Positions 21,750-33,495 of a stretch of 64,000 bases of DNA are shown one piece after another. The notes beneath the pieces were generated by a model. The model did not search any database. It had not been told where the DNA came from and saw nothing but the letters and a program-made list of their open reading frames with translations. The position numbers and the translations under genes were made by a program. Where the stretch lies: positions 160,987,001-161,051,000 of the forward strand of contig JAUMIR010000001.1 of the NCBI GenBank assembly GCA_030847615.1, in the 5' to 3' direction. This stretch comes from Gambelia wislizenii (Eukaryota > Chordata > Lepidosauria > Squamata > Crotaphytidae). Numbering within the stretch: position 1 is the stretch's first letter; every line of letters begins with the position of its first letter.

Positions 21750-22710
21750 ACAGATGACTGTACATGTGGACATTACTAGATGGCCAATATAGAAATCAAA
21801 TAGACATATTAGGAAGTAAAAGATGGAGACACTCCATCCTGTTTGCAAAAAGAAGACCAGGAGTGGATTGTGGCACAGATCATGAACTGTTAATATCAAA
21901 AATTAGAGTAAAGCCAAGGAAGAACATTAAATCAACTGTAGTGTCAAAATAGTCATGCTTAAAATTTAAAGACCATGTAAAGATTTGGTCCACTAAACCT
22001 GATCAGCTATGAACCAGAAGGACTGTGGACCAAAATCAGGGACATTATCCAGGAAGAATGCAAAAAGACTCTATCAGTAGCCAAAAAAAGAAAAGTTTAT
22101 TGAATTATTTAAACAGTTGAGAGCAGAGGGGAAATGAAAGTAAAAAGTAACAGAAAGAGGATCAGAATCCTGAATGTGATTGCTCAGCAACTTGTCCCTT
22201 AGGATAAACAAAACTATTATAATAACCAGTGCAAAGATATAGAGGAAGGTCAAAAAAGAAAGAAAGAAAGAACCCTATGCCACAACAATCAAAAACCAAA
22301 GGGAAATTTAAACCAAGAGTAGGGATGCCAAATGGCCAACAGGAGCATATTATATGAGAAAGATAAAATAAAAATTTGAAGGAAGCAGCAGTAATCTGAA
22401 TAACTACAAAGAGATTAAAGAATGATAGGTTCACTCAAAGCAGAACTTTTTGAATCTACAACGTTTTGAATTTTGAACCTACAAAGGAGAATCTTCAATT
22501 TTAGAAAGTTAAGTAGAAACTGCTCTCAAAGCATTTGGGAGAAATAAATTACCAGGAACAGATGGCATGTCAATAGGATTCAGGCTATAGAGACCACATT
22601 ACAGACGGATTGATTCAACTGAGGAAGTCACAGGCCCTGAGTTTGAAAGACTGAGCAGGGCCATTAATAACAGTCTCTTGGAGGTCCCTCATTCACAAGG
22701 TTACCATATA
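21750..22710 (+). pseudogene. Bov-B (RTE) LINE remnant, internally deleted
   Basis: The translation YRNQIDILGSKRWRHSILFA then RPGVDCGTDHELLISKIRVK is the end of a Bov-B endonuclease domain. Later text (GRNKLPGTDGMS, near 22540) fits RTE RT. The 3' part (about 22590-22700) resembles the Bov-B C-terminus, so much of the RT is missing. Stops are frequent. Confidence 0.7.
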
Positions 22711-22769
22711 TTGAAGCCATAAGTTGAACTTGGCAAATAACCATAAGAACAACAACAAATGGGCAAGGT

Positions 22770-22930
22770 GAAGTCGAAGGCTTTCACAGCTGGCATCCAT
22801 AGATTTTCCTTGGGTTTTTTTTTTCTTCTTGAGCTGTGAGGCCATGTTCTGGAATAGTTGGGCAAGGATTTCAGAATCAAAAATTTCTGAGAACAGTAAC
22901 TCTTGAAGCAAATCAGCCATGCACAGTCAG
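22770..22930. repeat. Unassigned interspersed repeat (GAAGGCTTTCACAGCTGGCA)
   Basis: It resembles a repeat widespread in reptile genomes that includes GAGGCCATGTTCTGGAATAG. No terminal structure or coding capacity is seen here. Confidence 0.4.
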
Positions 22931-25860
22931 AATCTCCATTCTGGGTAAAGAATTATAGAATCACTAAAAATGACAAAAGACAAGCAAAAGTGGTAGATTT
23001 TGAAAGTTGATAATGGTTTTGTTGTTGTGAGATCATACTGTTGAGCTGGGAATTAAATAACCGCATTGAACAGTTGAGGCATTCCCGGAAATCACAGAAC
23101 TGAAAGGGGATCCCAGAATATTTCTTCAAAGAAAGACACTTGTTTCTAGAGATGACTTAGAAATGTCACAAGTAGTGTAAGGGTGCCCTCAGGTGGATGC
23201 AGAATGTTTTGAAGTTTCATTATTCTTTCACTCATGCTTCTTGTTCTGAGGAGTATATGATTGGCAGAAATACCTTTGACTGGATGAAGAGATGCCAACA
23301 TTCCCGACACAGTTTTAATGAACATCAACACTGAGCACAGTGCCTCGCATCCTGCAAATCTTGGTTTATGTCATTCTCACATGCACAGGGGAAAAAATTG
23401 CACCATTGAGAGATGACTTGTAGTTGGGGAGGGGAGAATTGCATCAGTAATATTTAATGAAATGTTTGTTTAGCCAAAAAGTGTGGGGGGAGGGGTTGCA
23501 CAAAAATCAAATATTCATTATGTCTCTGTTCTCATCAAGCTTTTCGTAGAGTGTGTTTTCTTTTATGGCACTCTGTTCAGCAGCACAATCATCTGACTGT
23601 ATTCATGTTTATGATTCACAAGGCTGACTGAAGCCATTTTGCTATGTGTGCCAAAGAGCAAATTCACTGTGGCTGAATCTTTCTTCTGCATTGGAAATGG
23701 GAAAACAGCCTTGGCTACTCCTTGAGGAAACACTCCAGCTTAGGAGGTGTAGGAAAAGCCAGATGGCAGATATCCAAATCTCGACATTTACAGCCTAAGC
23801 ACTCTTCCTAATGGTAGAGCTGACAGAGATTATTGATTAAAGTCAGATCTGGGTTACAAAATTCTGGCTAAAATAACAGTCTTGTGGCACCTTAAAAAAA
23901 TGAGCCACTTTTATCATGGCATAGACTTTTGTGGGCATTATCTGCATCATCAAAATGCATGTAGAATTGCCTGAGCTGACAGGTTTATCTGCATAGCAAC
24001 TAAAGTATTGAACTTCCCAAGTCTGATGCTAATATCCCAAAAGGGAACCATGATGCCTGCCTGTTTTTCCACACCCTCCTTTTTTTAACCTCAAGGATCT
24101 TACCAGCAGTATCTCAGAGAACCTTCTCTCATTTTGCCACCTATTTTTAACCTCAAAAAACTTGGCAGAAGTGCCTTAACTCTCTCCTGTTTCCCTACCT
24201 TCAGCAGTTCCTCAGCCCTCTCATTTTCTAGCTCTTTTAAAAACTAGGTCCCAAATAGTTATGGTAGGCCTCCTTTTTTTTTTTTTCCTTCTAGGAAGCC
24301 CCCCCCCCAATTTGGAATATCAACTTTAAACTGGTTTCCCCACACTTCACCCTGACAACTGCCCTGAAGCTAATCCTCCCCACCCTCTCCCCTCTTCAGT
24401 CAACACTGTTACCTCATGTCCTCCCCACCTGCCCCCCCCTCGCAACACACACACACTTCTGAGCCCTCTCAGCCACTTCTGATTTTTTTTCTCTCTACCT
24501 CTCCTTTCCAGGACAAGTTAAAAGGAATGCAACTTGCCCTACTTTACAGCTTACTTGCCCTGCACTAGCTTGCCCTGCAGTTGGCAACTTCAAAGCAAAT
24601 TTTGATCTATTAGTCACTGTTAAAAATGTCTCAACTTTATAGCAACAAAGATAGCACATGAAAGAAGGGAGGAGGCAGAAAAAATAGGGTCAAGAGTGTA
24701 AAATGGTGGGATTTTTAAAAGTTTTAACAAGGAGGTGGTAAGCAGAAATGATATGTACTTTCAATAGCAATTTTCCTGTTCTGCTGTTAGAAAGTACTGT
24801 TGAGTGTTTTTATAGAACCCGCGTACTTTCACGGCCTCAGCCCTGAGGGTTATAATTGAGGCTCTCATCCAGAGCCAAGGGTGGCTACATGAAAAAGGGG
24901 ACAGCACTCCTGCACCTTGATAGTTGTGTGGAAGAAGGAATTTCAGTAGGTGAAGCTTGCCATGCAAGTTATACCTGCTGAGATTCCCTTTTCCACAGTT
25001 ATTAAACACACCACAGCTGTTTCATGTGGCCACCCTATGGGTGGGGGGAGTGACACCAGCTCCAGATCTCTGGAGTAAAGGAGGAAGGTCAGCTTCAGCC
25101 GTGTAGACAGGGAATAACTTTTCCCACGTGCTTGCTTTCTCTGGCTTCCTCATCTCCAGTGCACCTACTGCAAGAAGACATGCTCATCTCCAAGTTGTTG
25201 CTGCCTAGAGAGGCCAACAGAGACCAACTCATCATTTTCACCACCAACCCTGGTGCCACACGTCCATTGCTGGATTTAATGCCAACTCCAGGAAAGCTTG
25301 GAGGCCAAGGGTACTGACTTATAGTGTGTTCTGCTTCTTTCTCTTTCTGCCCCAGGGGAGAATTAAAGTATGATTTTCACCTTCAACATTCAGTATCAAG
25401 GGTGGTAACTGCACAGGGAGTGAGGCCATTCCCCTTCCACACACCCCAGTAGGCTGGACCAACATGTTTCACAGTGCCCAAAGTGACTCAACATCACTTC
25501 CAGGCATCGTTTTGGCTGATTTGGGGGTGATCTTTTTTTCTTTTGGATGGGGTTGGGGGCTCTGGGGGAGTTAGGGGAAGCAAACTACTGCATTTTGCCT
25601 GGTGTTCAGGCAAAAAAACCCCCACAAAACTTCTAAAAATTAGTTGTCCCCTCCCCCTCAAAAAAAAAGAGCTGTTTGGAGCCAATGGGCCACACTCTGC
25701 CCACCCCTATTCTATATGATTAGGTCAGGGAGGGGGAAAGTGAGGACCTCACTTTTGTAGTTCCCAGCATTCCTTGCCACAGGTTATGCTGGCAAGAGTT
25801 GATGAGAGATGTGACCTACCAACATTTGGAGGACTGGATTTTGCCCAGCCCTGCTCTAGG
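22931..25860. other. Intergenic, no gene recognised
   Basis: One repeat fragment is visible at about 23865-23965 (CAGTCTTGTGGCACCTTAAA … GCATAGACTTTTGTGGGCAT), related to 31895-32005 and 52436-52575. The span 24040-24500 is C/T-rich. No coding potential seen. Confidence 0.45.
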
Positions 25861-25861
25861 T

Positions 25862-26053
25862 CAGCCTTTCTCAACATTTTTACCCTGGAGGAACCCTTGA
25901 AATAATTTTCAGGTCACAGGGAACCCCTGCCTAAAAATTATTACAGGTATATCTACACTTAGAAAAATGTTTAAAAATCATATCTCTCAGGGAACCCCTA
26001 GTGACTCCTCAGGGAACCCTAGGGTTCCAGGTAACCCTGGTTAAGAAACACTG
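25862..26053. mobile_element. hAT-type non-autonomous transposon with exact target duplication
   Basis: The left end CAGCCTTTCTCAACATTTTT and right end GGTTAAGAAACACTG form imperfect terminal inverted repeats. The element is flanked by an exact 8-bp duplication, CTCTAGGT, at 25854-25861 and 26054-26061. The 192-bp interior has repeated GGAACCCCT-like units and no coding capacity. Confidence 0.9.
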
Positions 26054-26189
26054 CTCTAGGTGGTGCTGAATGCTGCTTCACTCACCTTTTTGAGATGTGT
26101 TTGGGAGAGTGGTGCTCAGGGAATGTCATTTCAGTAATTCCTAGAAGGAGAAGATACGGTGGAAGACTCCAACCTGAGTACAGTGGGAA

Positions 26190-26312
26190 AAAGGAGAGTA
26201 AGCTAAATCCACTCACTGGTCCTGACTCAACTAGACTCAATGAATCAATTGTTGAATGTAAGGTAATAATTGTGCAAATCCATTGACTCCACGCATCTAT
26301 TCAATTAGATTT
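26190..26312. repeat. Palindromic MITE-like repeat (CCAACTAGAGT family), copy 3, diverged
   Basis: TAAATCCACTCACTGGTCCT, then CAACTAGACTCAATGAATCA and a right part ending CAATTAGATTTAGG. Weak similarity to the other copies. Confidence 0.4.
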
Positions 26313-26811
26313 AGGCTGATGTTGCTGGACCTTTTAAATCCTTTCTAAACAATGGTGCTAATGAGTAAATGGACAGCTTGGTTAGCTGTTTGCTAGGTCT
26401 AAAACTGGGGGTGAGGATGTGGGTGACATATAAGCCCCACACTGCAGTGTACACATGCACCCCAAAGTAAATTAGACCTTCAAAAGTACAGTTACAAGCC
26501 CCTCTTTGCAACCAGCACACAAAAGTCTTACTTAATTCCCTCGCACCCTGTGATGTTGGGAGCAGGACATAACCTGTGTACCCACATCCCACTCCCCATT
26601 TTTAGTCCTGTATGTGTTCTGGCAAGTGCTACAGCTAGACACACACCAGAATGGGATTAGTATCAAACAAAAAGCCAATATACAATCAGAATAAAGCAAA
26701 GTATTTGCTGGATTATAGATAGTAAAGGCGGGGGGAATAAAAGATCAAATTATCAGTTTTACAGCCTGCAGCTGTCATTCACTATTGCTGTTACAGATGT
26801 GTAACCTAGGA

Positions 26812-27003
26812 CTTTATCACACTACTATTCCACTTTAACTGCTACGGGTGCCTCCTGTGGAATTCTGGGGTTTGTAGTTTAGGGAGGCCTAAGAGCTCTC
26901 TGACTGAGAGTCCCTAAACTGCAGATCCCAGGATTCCACAAGAGACAGCCATGGCAGTTAAAGTAGAATAATAGCACTATAACAATGTAGTGTGATAGTC
27001 TCA
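26812..27003. mobile_element. Palindromic MITE (ATTCCACTTTAACTG family), copy 2
   Basis: Left end GACTTTATCACACTACTATT, right end TGTAGTGTGATAGTC. Inner arms ATTCCACTTTAACTGCTACG and CATGGCAGTTAAAGTAGAAT are present. Confidence 0.65.
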
Positions 27004-27654
27004 CATAGAGTTAAGGATCCATAACTTCTCCCTGTTCAGGATCCCTACATAATCATGATAGTGGCACTATTACCACAATTATAACAGCCCCACAAACCTA
27101 CTGTACTGGGCAGCAGCTGCTCCAAGAAAAGAAGGTCTGTTCGGTTAGTGATTGGGGCATAGGTGAATGATGTTTCCCACCAGTGAGTGAGGCTGCAACA
27201 AGGAACTACAATGGGGTTCTGCTTCTGGTTGTTGCAACCTGTCTTGCTGGTGGGAGGGGGGTCAAAACATCCTCCTCTTTGCACCCTGATTGCCAGTGGA
27301 ACAGACCTCCTCTCAGAACAGCTGCTACCTAGTAAAAGAGGTTGGGTGGGGGATCAGGCCAGGAGTGACTACTTGGTTAAGCATCTCTAACTAAGTAGCT
27401 AATGTAAGATTCTGGCCTATATTTGTAGAGCCTCCTAATCATCAGAGATTTTAAATCTCTCCTTCACCGCTGCTTCAGTGCAACTCGATGCAGAATCCCT
27501 TTCCTCTCCTTACTGTACTTTCCCCATCATCTTCCCAGTCCCATACTTTGGCAGACCAGGTGCATGTTCCAAGATGTGCACAACCCATATTGTTGCTAGT
27601 ACTACAGCTCCTGCTGCCACCACCACCACTATTATACTACGACTATACAGTATA
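27004..27654. other. Intergenic, no gene recognised
   Basis: No supported gene or classified repeat. Confidence 0.45.
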
Positions 27655-28345
27655 TAGAATCATAGAATCATAGAGTTGGAAGAGACCACAAGGACCATCC
27701 AGTCCAACCCCCTGCCACGCAGGAATCACAATCAATGCATCCCCAACACATGGCCATCCAGCCTCTGTTTAAAAACCTCTAAAGAAGGAGCCTCCACCAC
27801 GCTACAAGGCAGTGTATTCCACTTCTGAATAGCTCTTACTGTCAGGAAGTTCTTCCTAATGTTTAGGTGGAATCTCTTTTCCTGTAATTTGAACCCATTG
27901 TTTCATGTCCTTGTTTCTGGAGCAGCAAAAAACAAGCCTGCTCCATCCTCAGTATGACATCCCTTCAAATATTTAAACATGGCTCTCATGTCACCTCTCA
28001 ACCTTTTCTTCTCCAGACTAAACATGCCCAGCTTTCTAAGCCGCTACTCATAGGACATGGCTTCCAGAACTCCTACCATTTTGGTCGCCCTCCTCTGCAC
28101 ATGTTCCAGCTTCTCAATATCCTTCCTGAATTGTGGTGCCCAGAACTGGACACAATATTCTAGGTAAGATCTGACCAAAGCAGAATAGCGTGGCACTATT
28201 ACTTCCCTTGATCTAGACAATGTACTCCTATTAATGCAGCCTAAAATCACATTTGCTTTTTTAGTTGCTGCATCACACTGCTGACTCATGTTCAGCTTGT
28301 GGTCCATTAAGACTCCTAGATCCTTTTTGCATGTAAAAGCCATTG
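27655..28345 (-). mobile_element. CR1 LINE, 3' part (split by an L2 insertion)
   Basis: The minus strand ends at the CR1 3' terminus (TAGAATCATAGAATCATAG at 27655 onward on plus). It encodes [40 protein letters not shown] and [16 protein letters not shown]. The same CR1 continues at 29335-29870 after the L2 insertion. Confidence 0.85.
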
Positions 28346-28354
28346 TCACCCATC

Positions 28355-29334
28355 TTCTCTCAATGATTGTCTTAGGGCAGCAATGGACTGGATGAGGAAA
28401 AATAAATTGAAGCTGAATCCAGACAAAATGGAGGTTCTCACAGTAGCAGCCCCCCGAACCCAGGTACTAGGATACAAACTCCAGTCCTGGATGGAGCCAC
28501 ACTCTCCTCCAAGGACTGTATTTGCAGTTTGGGGTACTCCTGGACTCATCGCTCTAGATGACAAATCAGGTAAATGTGACGGTCAGGAGTACCTGTTATC
28601 AGCTTCGTCTGATCTGCCAGTTGCGCCCTTTCCTGGAAGTCGGGGACCTTGAGACCGTGGTACATGCTCTGGTAACCTCCCATCTTGATTTCTGTAATGC
28701 ACTCTACATGGGGCTACCCTCGTGCTTGGTCCGGAAACTTCAACTAGTACAGGATATGGCAGCCAGACTGGTCTCCGGTACATCGAGAAGAGACCATATA
28801 ACACCAATCTTAAGATCACTTCACTGGTTGCCCATTAGTTTCCGGGCCCAAGATGTTGGTTATCACCTTTAAAGCCCTAAATGGCTTGGGTCCAACCTAT
28901 CTTCGGGACCGCCTCCTTCCATATAATCCTCCCCATGCACTCAAGTCCTCTGGGAGGAATCTGTTGCAACCTTTAAAAACTAGGTTCTCATCAACCTCCC
29001 AGAGGACTTTTTCGGCTATTGCTCCCAGATTATGGAATGGCCTACCGGATGAGATCCGTCACATTTCCACCTTAAATAGCTTTTTAAAAGCTCTTAAGAT
29101 GGATCTCTTCCGGCAGGCCTTTCCTGAATAGATACTGGGCCATCTTAATTAGTCCGATCCCATCCAGCTTTTTATTGTGTTGTTTTGAGTATTTTTAGTA
29201 TTTATTGTGTTTTAAATGTTTAATTATTTAATTGTATTTTAAGGTGGGTGGGAAGGAGGGGTTGTATGTAGATTTTAATGTTGTAAACTGCCCCAATTGC
29301 ATTTTGCAGAGGGGCGGGATATAAATAAATATTC
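28355..29334 (+). mobile_element. L2 LINE, C-terminal part, inserted into CR1
   Basis: It encodes [20 protein letters not shown], then [55 protein letters not shown] and [17 protein letters not shown] frameshift near 28850 separates two open frames. It ends in TTGCAGAGGGGCGGGATATA with a short ATAAAT tail. 5'-truncated. Confidence 0.85.
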
Positions 29335-29870
29335 TGATCCTGTCTTCTGGGGTATTAGCTACCCTTCCTAATTTGGTGTCATCTGCAAACTTGATAAGCA
29401 TACCCTCTATTCTGTCATCCAAGTCATTGATAAAGATGTTGAATAGCACTGGGCCCAGGACAGAACCCTGTGGCACCCCACTGGTCACATTTCTCCAGGA
29501 TGAAGAGGAGCCATTGGTGACTACCCTTTGGGTTCGGTCAGTCAACCAATTACAAATCCACTTAACAGTTGCATTGTCTAGCCCACAAGTTACTAACGTT
29601 TTTGCAAGAATATCATGGGGGACCTTGTCAAAAGCCTTACTGAAATCAAGATACACTACCTCCACTGCGTTCCCTTCATCTATCAAGTTTGAAACTCTAT
29701 CAAAAAAAGAGATGAGATTAGTCTGGCATGACTTGTTTTTGAGAAATCCATGTTGACATTTTGTGATCACAGCATTCCTTTCTAAGTGGTAACAGACTTT
29801 CTGTTTAATGATCTGCTCTAGACTCTTTCCTAGTATTCATGTCAGGCTGACTGAGTAGTAATTATTTGGG
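29335..29870 (-). pseudogene. CR1 LINE, reverse-transcriptase core (continuation)
   Basis: The minus strand encodes [60 protein letters not shown] and [19 protein letters not shown], including the FADD active site. It ends near a poly-A/poly-T run at 29885-29905 and is truncated at its 5' end. Confidence 0.9.
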
Positions 29871-30696
29871 TCTTCTTCCCCCCCCCTTTTTTTTTTAAAA
29901 AAAAGATAGGGACAACATTTGCCCTCCTCCAGTCTGCTGGGACCTTTCCTGTTCACCAGGAATTTTCAAAGATTATTGACAATGGTTCTGAGATTACTTC
30001 TGCCAGTTCATCCTCATCCTCTCCCCTCTTTCAAGGAAGCAAAAAGCCAATGGAGTGTCCTGTGCACACCAGTTCGTCCTTCCTTGGGATTCCTAGGAAG
30101 GAAAAGAGTCACAGTGGGGTGGCCATTTGTCCATTACTAAAGAAAAAGACAGAGGTTGCACAACATTTACATTTGCTAATTTGTAAGCAGGGGCTGGAAT
30201 CCTGTTGGGGTCTTATGTCTTCACAAATGGACTTATGTCTGTGGGAATTAGAATTGGGCCCTAAGAGGGATGCTGTTACTTTACGATGTAGCAGAACCAG
30301 CAAAGGGACCAATACTCAGCAGGACTGATGCACAATAGGATGATAATCACATCAGTCCTGCTGCCCATCACTTCAGTCCCAATGCACATTGGGCACCAAT
30401 GTGCACCAGGCACTCTTGGCGGTATCCTGTTACACATCTTCACAATTCAGTAAAGGGCTTTCTTGGCACCTCTGCTATGTAGCTAAGTATATGTAAAGTT
30501 ACGTAACCTAACAAGTCTCACAGGATTTCAGCAACTGATGCAAATTTTAAAATTATTATAATTTCAACAGCAAGGCAATGCATTTCACCATACTGGGGAG
30601 GCTGTGACTGTCTACTGTCCAGGAGCTCACTGTTGATAGGCTCCCTGAAGACCCTTCCTTCTCTTATGGTTCTTCGTCTTTGAATCACACTTGGAT
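29871..30696. other. Intergenic, possible further CR1 5' remains
   Basis: The first 100 bases (GGGACAACATTTGCCCTCCT, CAGTCTGCTGGGACCTTTCC) look like more CR1 in reverse. Beyond that nothing is recognised. Confidence 0.4.
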
Positions 30697-30908
30697 CTTT
30701 TCATACTACACAACTATAGCACTTAAATATCACTTAATTGCCATGGCTTCATCCAATGGGATTCTGGGATTTGTCATTTCATGAGGTATTTAGAATTCTT
30801 TGCCAGAGAGCTCAAGTGTCTCACCAAACTATGGATCCCAGGATACTGTAGGATGAGGCTATTGTGTTTACAGTGGTATCAAAGTGCTATAAAGTTATAG
30901 TGTGGACT
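30697..30908. mobile_element. Palindromic MITE (ATTCCACTTTAACTG family), diverged copy 3
   Basis: TTCATACTACACAACTATAG at the left and ATAAAGTTATAGTGTGGAC at the right pair imperfectly. TGGGATTCTGGGATTTGTCA and ACTATGGATCCCAGGATACT form inner arms. Confidence 0.6.
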
Positions 30909-31009
30909 ACTGTACATATAACCCTTCTAAGAGAGAACACTGAGAGTAGGCAGTGGAGGTTCGTGGCTCTGATGTCATTGGGGCAGTGAATCTGCTCCAG
31001 GTTTTAGTA

Positions 31010-31229
31010 CAGTGGTCTGTAGGGGCTTGGTTCCAGCAACCCCACCCCCTGTGGATGGTAGAGTCCCATATTAATCAATGGGTGCGGTCATTTTAAGTAT
31101 GAGTGCCCCTATTTTAGGTATGTAGCAGTGCCATTTTAGATATGGGTGCTGCCATTTCAGATGTCCAGTGGCAAACCATGGATATGCAAACCAGTAGATA
31201 TTGAGCCTGCTGATACGGAAGGCCCACTG
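31010..31229. mobile_element. Pogo/Tigger-like MITE, copy 2
   Basis: TA flanks at 31008-31009 and 31230-31231. Left end CAGTGGTCTGTAGGGGC, right end GATACGGAAGGCCCACTG. The left repeat is mutated. 220 bp, non-coding; the interior carries tandem CATTTTAGATATGGGTGC-like units. Confidence 0.65.
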
Positions 31230-31894
31230 TATAAACTTTGGAGTAATTATCAAAGATGCTGAACCTATTTTGCACACATGATTCAGAACCTTGGATAGCT
31301 TGTTTAAAGTTCAAACTACAGCCCAGAGCTGGGAAAGGGATTCACTTCTCCTCTGCTACTTGGTATGAAAATGGCACACATTGTAGCCATACACCTAGGT
31401 GAGCAGTTTCCAAAATTTCAGACAGATAGATGCAGGGTGTCTTTGTGTACACATGTAAGCAATCATGCAAGGTCTTAAAGGGTTAATTTTGTGGCAATTT
31501 GTCCCCAAACGGCATACATCTTAGAAGCACCAAAGACAAGTGTAGGAGATGGAGAGCTATGGTGATTGAAAAACATTGAGGATTTGTTTTGTTTTGTTTT
31601 CTGCTCACTTGAGACCAGTTGATAAGTTCTTTGTGTATTCTTCCCAGAAGCACTTGTGCCTCAAATCAAGATTATAGGGGGGGGGTTGTCAGAGTGCAGG
31701 TGCTTTCTTATCAGTGCCAGGATGTTTATGAATACTGGTTTAGTCATTATTTTACATACTTCTATGCTGCAACTTGATTATCACTGTATCTGTATTTCAC
31801 TCATCCCTTTCTCCTTTGATCTCACTCCCTCCAATCATCCATCTCTCCATCCATGTATCTGTATCTACATCTGACAATTCAGGATTAGGGCAAC

Positions 31895-32005
31895 ATGTGA
31901 TGTATCTGATGAAACGGGCTCTGGTACACAAAACCATATGCTATAAATAATGTGTGAATTTTGAAGGTGCCACAAAATTTTTGCATCGGTTTTGTTGCAA
32001 TAGAC
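31895..32005. repeat. Interspersed repeat fragment (GATGAAACGGGCTCTGGTAC type)
   Basis: Contains GATGAAACGGGCTCTGGTAC, ATGCTATAAATAATGTGTGA and GAAGGTGCCACAAAATTTTT. It is the opposite orientation of the fragment at 23865-23965. Family not assigned. Confidence 0.5.
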
Positions 32006-32202
32006 AGACAGACACAGCTATCCCTCCACAGCCCCATCATTAGAAGTGATAAAGACAGTCCAGGTGAATGTATTCTTTGATTGGAAGCTAGAGCTGTCAG
32101 TCACAAAAACATGCACCCCCTTTTCTCCCCTCCATTTGCAATTTTATGGAGGGGAAACATAACAATTTCTACAGACAGGCTGGACTCCTTTTTGTTAGTC
32201 CC

Positions 32203-32305
32203 AACTAGAGTAGACTTATTGAATCAATTTTTAGAGTGGTAAGTCAACACATAGGGAAATCTAATTGATCCAGTGTGAATCAGTCAGGACTCACAGAAGG
32301 ATTTA
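32203..32305. repeat. Palindromic MITE-like repeat (CCAACTAGAGT family), copy 4
   Basis: TCCCAACTAGAGTAGACTTA at left; GTGTGAATCAGTCAGGACTC at right. The body includes ATTGAATCAA and CTAATTGATCC. Confidence 0.5.
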
Positions 32306-32535
32306 TGGTTTAGTCTCCAAATCTCCAGAGTGGCTATGAAGTTTCAGAAAGATCCCACTTCTCTATTCAGGCTAGTTCAGAAGCCACCTGCTTCACTTCA
32401 AGCAATTCCCAAATGTCTCCATAATGGTCTGCTTTGGCTCAGGATTCATTATACATGGATACCTTGATGATATAAATTTGGGGACTGAAGGAAAATATCA
32501 TTTTAGAGGGCACCCCCCCCCAAGATAACCTTTGC

Positions 32536-32736
32536 ACTTTGCACTTTCACACTACACAGTTATAGCACTATGGTTCCACTTTAGTTGCCATGGTTCCATC
32601 CTATGGAAATCTGGGATTTGCAGGATATTTAGACATCACAGCCAGAGAGTTGTAGCACCTCACCAAACTACAAATCCCAGGATTCCACAAGATGGTGCCA
32701 TGCCACGTAAAGTGGATTCATAGCACTAAAGAGCCC
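32536..32736. mobile_element. Palindromic MITE (ATTCCACTTTAACTG family), copy 4
   Basis: TTCACACTACACAGTTATAG and its counterpart near 32720-32736 frame inner arms GGTTCCACTTTAGTTGCCAT and CACGTAAAGTGGATTCATAG. Confidence 0.6.
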
Positions 32737-32925
32737 CTGGTTACTGGAAGTAAGAACTTTAAGCACACACACACAAAATGTTGACATAAATTATGTCTTT
32801 GACCCTTCCAGCCCCACAATATGACTCCTGAGAACTTTGCTAAAACTAAATTCAGTCCTCAGGTTGAAAGAGTTTTTTTTTCACTCCTGCTTTACAGAAA
32901 GGTGGTGTGTAGGTGTAAATGAAAT

Positions 32926-32955
32926 AAATATTCATTCATTCATTCATTCATTCAC
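32926..32955. repeat. (ATTC)n microsatellite
   Basis: About seven ATTC units follow an AAATAAATA retroposon tail. Confidence 0.85.
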
Positions 32956-33084
32956 ATGCTGCTTTTGTCCTGAAGTGGGACTCAAGGGGGCTCACAAGAA
33001 GTATCAACCAAAACCTAATAATAATAATTTTTAAAAACAGCTAAAAACCATCACATTAAAAGAGCATAAAATCTATACAAAACT

Positions 33085-33495
33085 GGAGATAATTAATGTT
33101 GGAAGTGTCGAACTGAAGTTGGCTCCTTTTTTCATATTTGATGGAATTGTCCAATAATTAAAAGGTTCTGGAAGAACATACATAAAACAATTATGTATAT
33201 CCTAAATGAAAATAATTGTAATGATCCCAGAACTGTGTTTGTTGCATATGGCTTCTTTGTTAGAGAAAAGGATACAGACAAAGTACAAAAAAAATAATCA
33301 TACTTTATTTGATCTCAGCTGCAAGACTAACAATTGCAAAAGAATGAGAAAATCATGTAACCCCCCCCCAAAAAAATAGAAGATTGAAAACTAAAGGTTA
33401 TAGACATAATTGGATTACATAAATTAACTTCCTGGTTGAACTTAAAAATGACAGACCAAATAGAAAGATACTGGTCCCCAGTTGCACTATATTGG
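33085..33495 (+). pseudogene. L1-type LINE ORF2 C-terminus, interrupted by CR1
   Basis: The translation reads C-W-K-C-R-T-E-V-G-S-F-F-H-I, then WWNCPIIKRFWKNIHKTIMY-like text (here WNCPIIKRFWKNIHKTI). This matches the C-x-x-C…H…W…C tail of L1 ORF2. A later part reads MTDQIERYWSPVALYWI, cut at 33495 by the CR1 3' end. A likely L1 3' remainder resumes after 34545. Confidence 0.6.
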
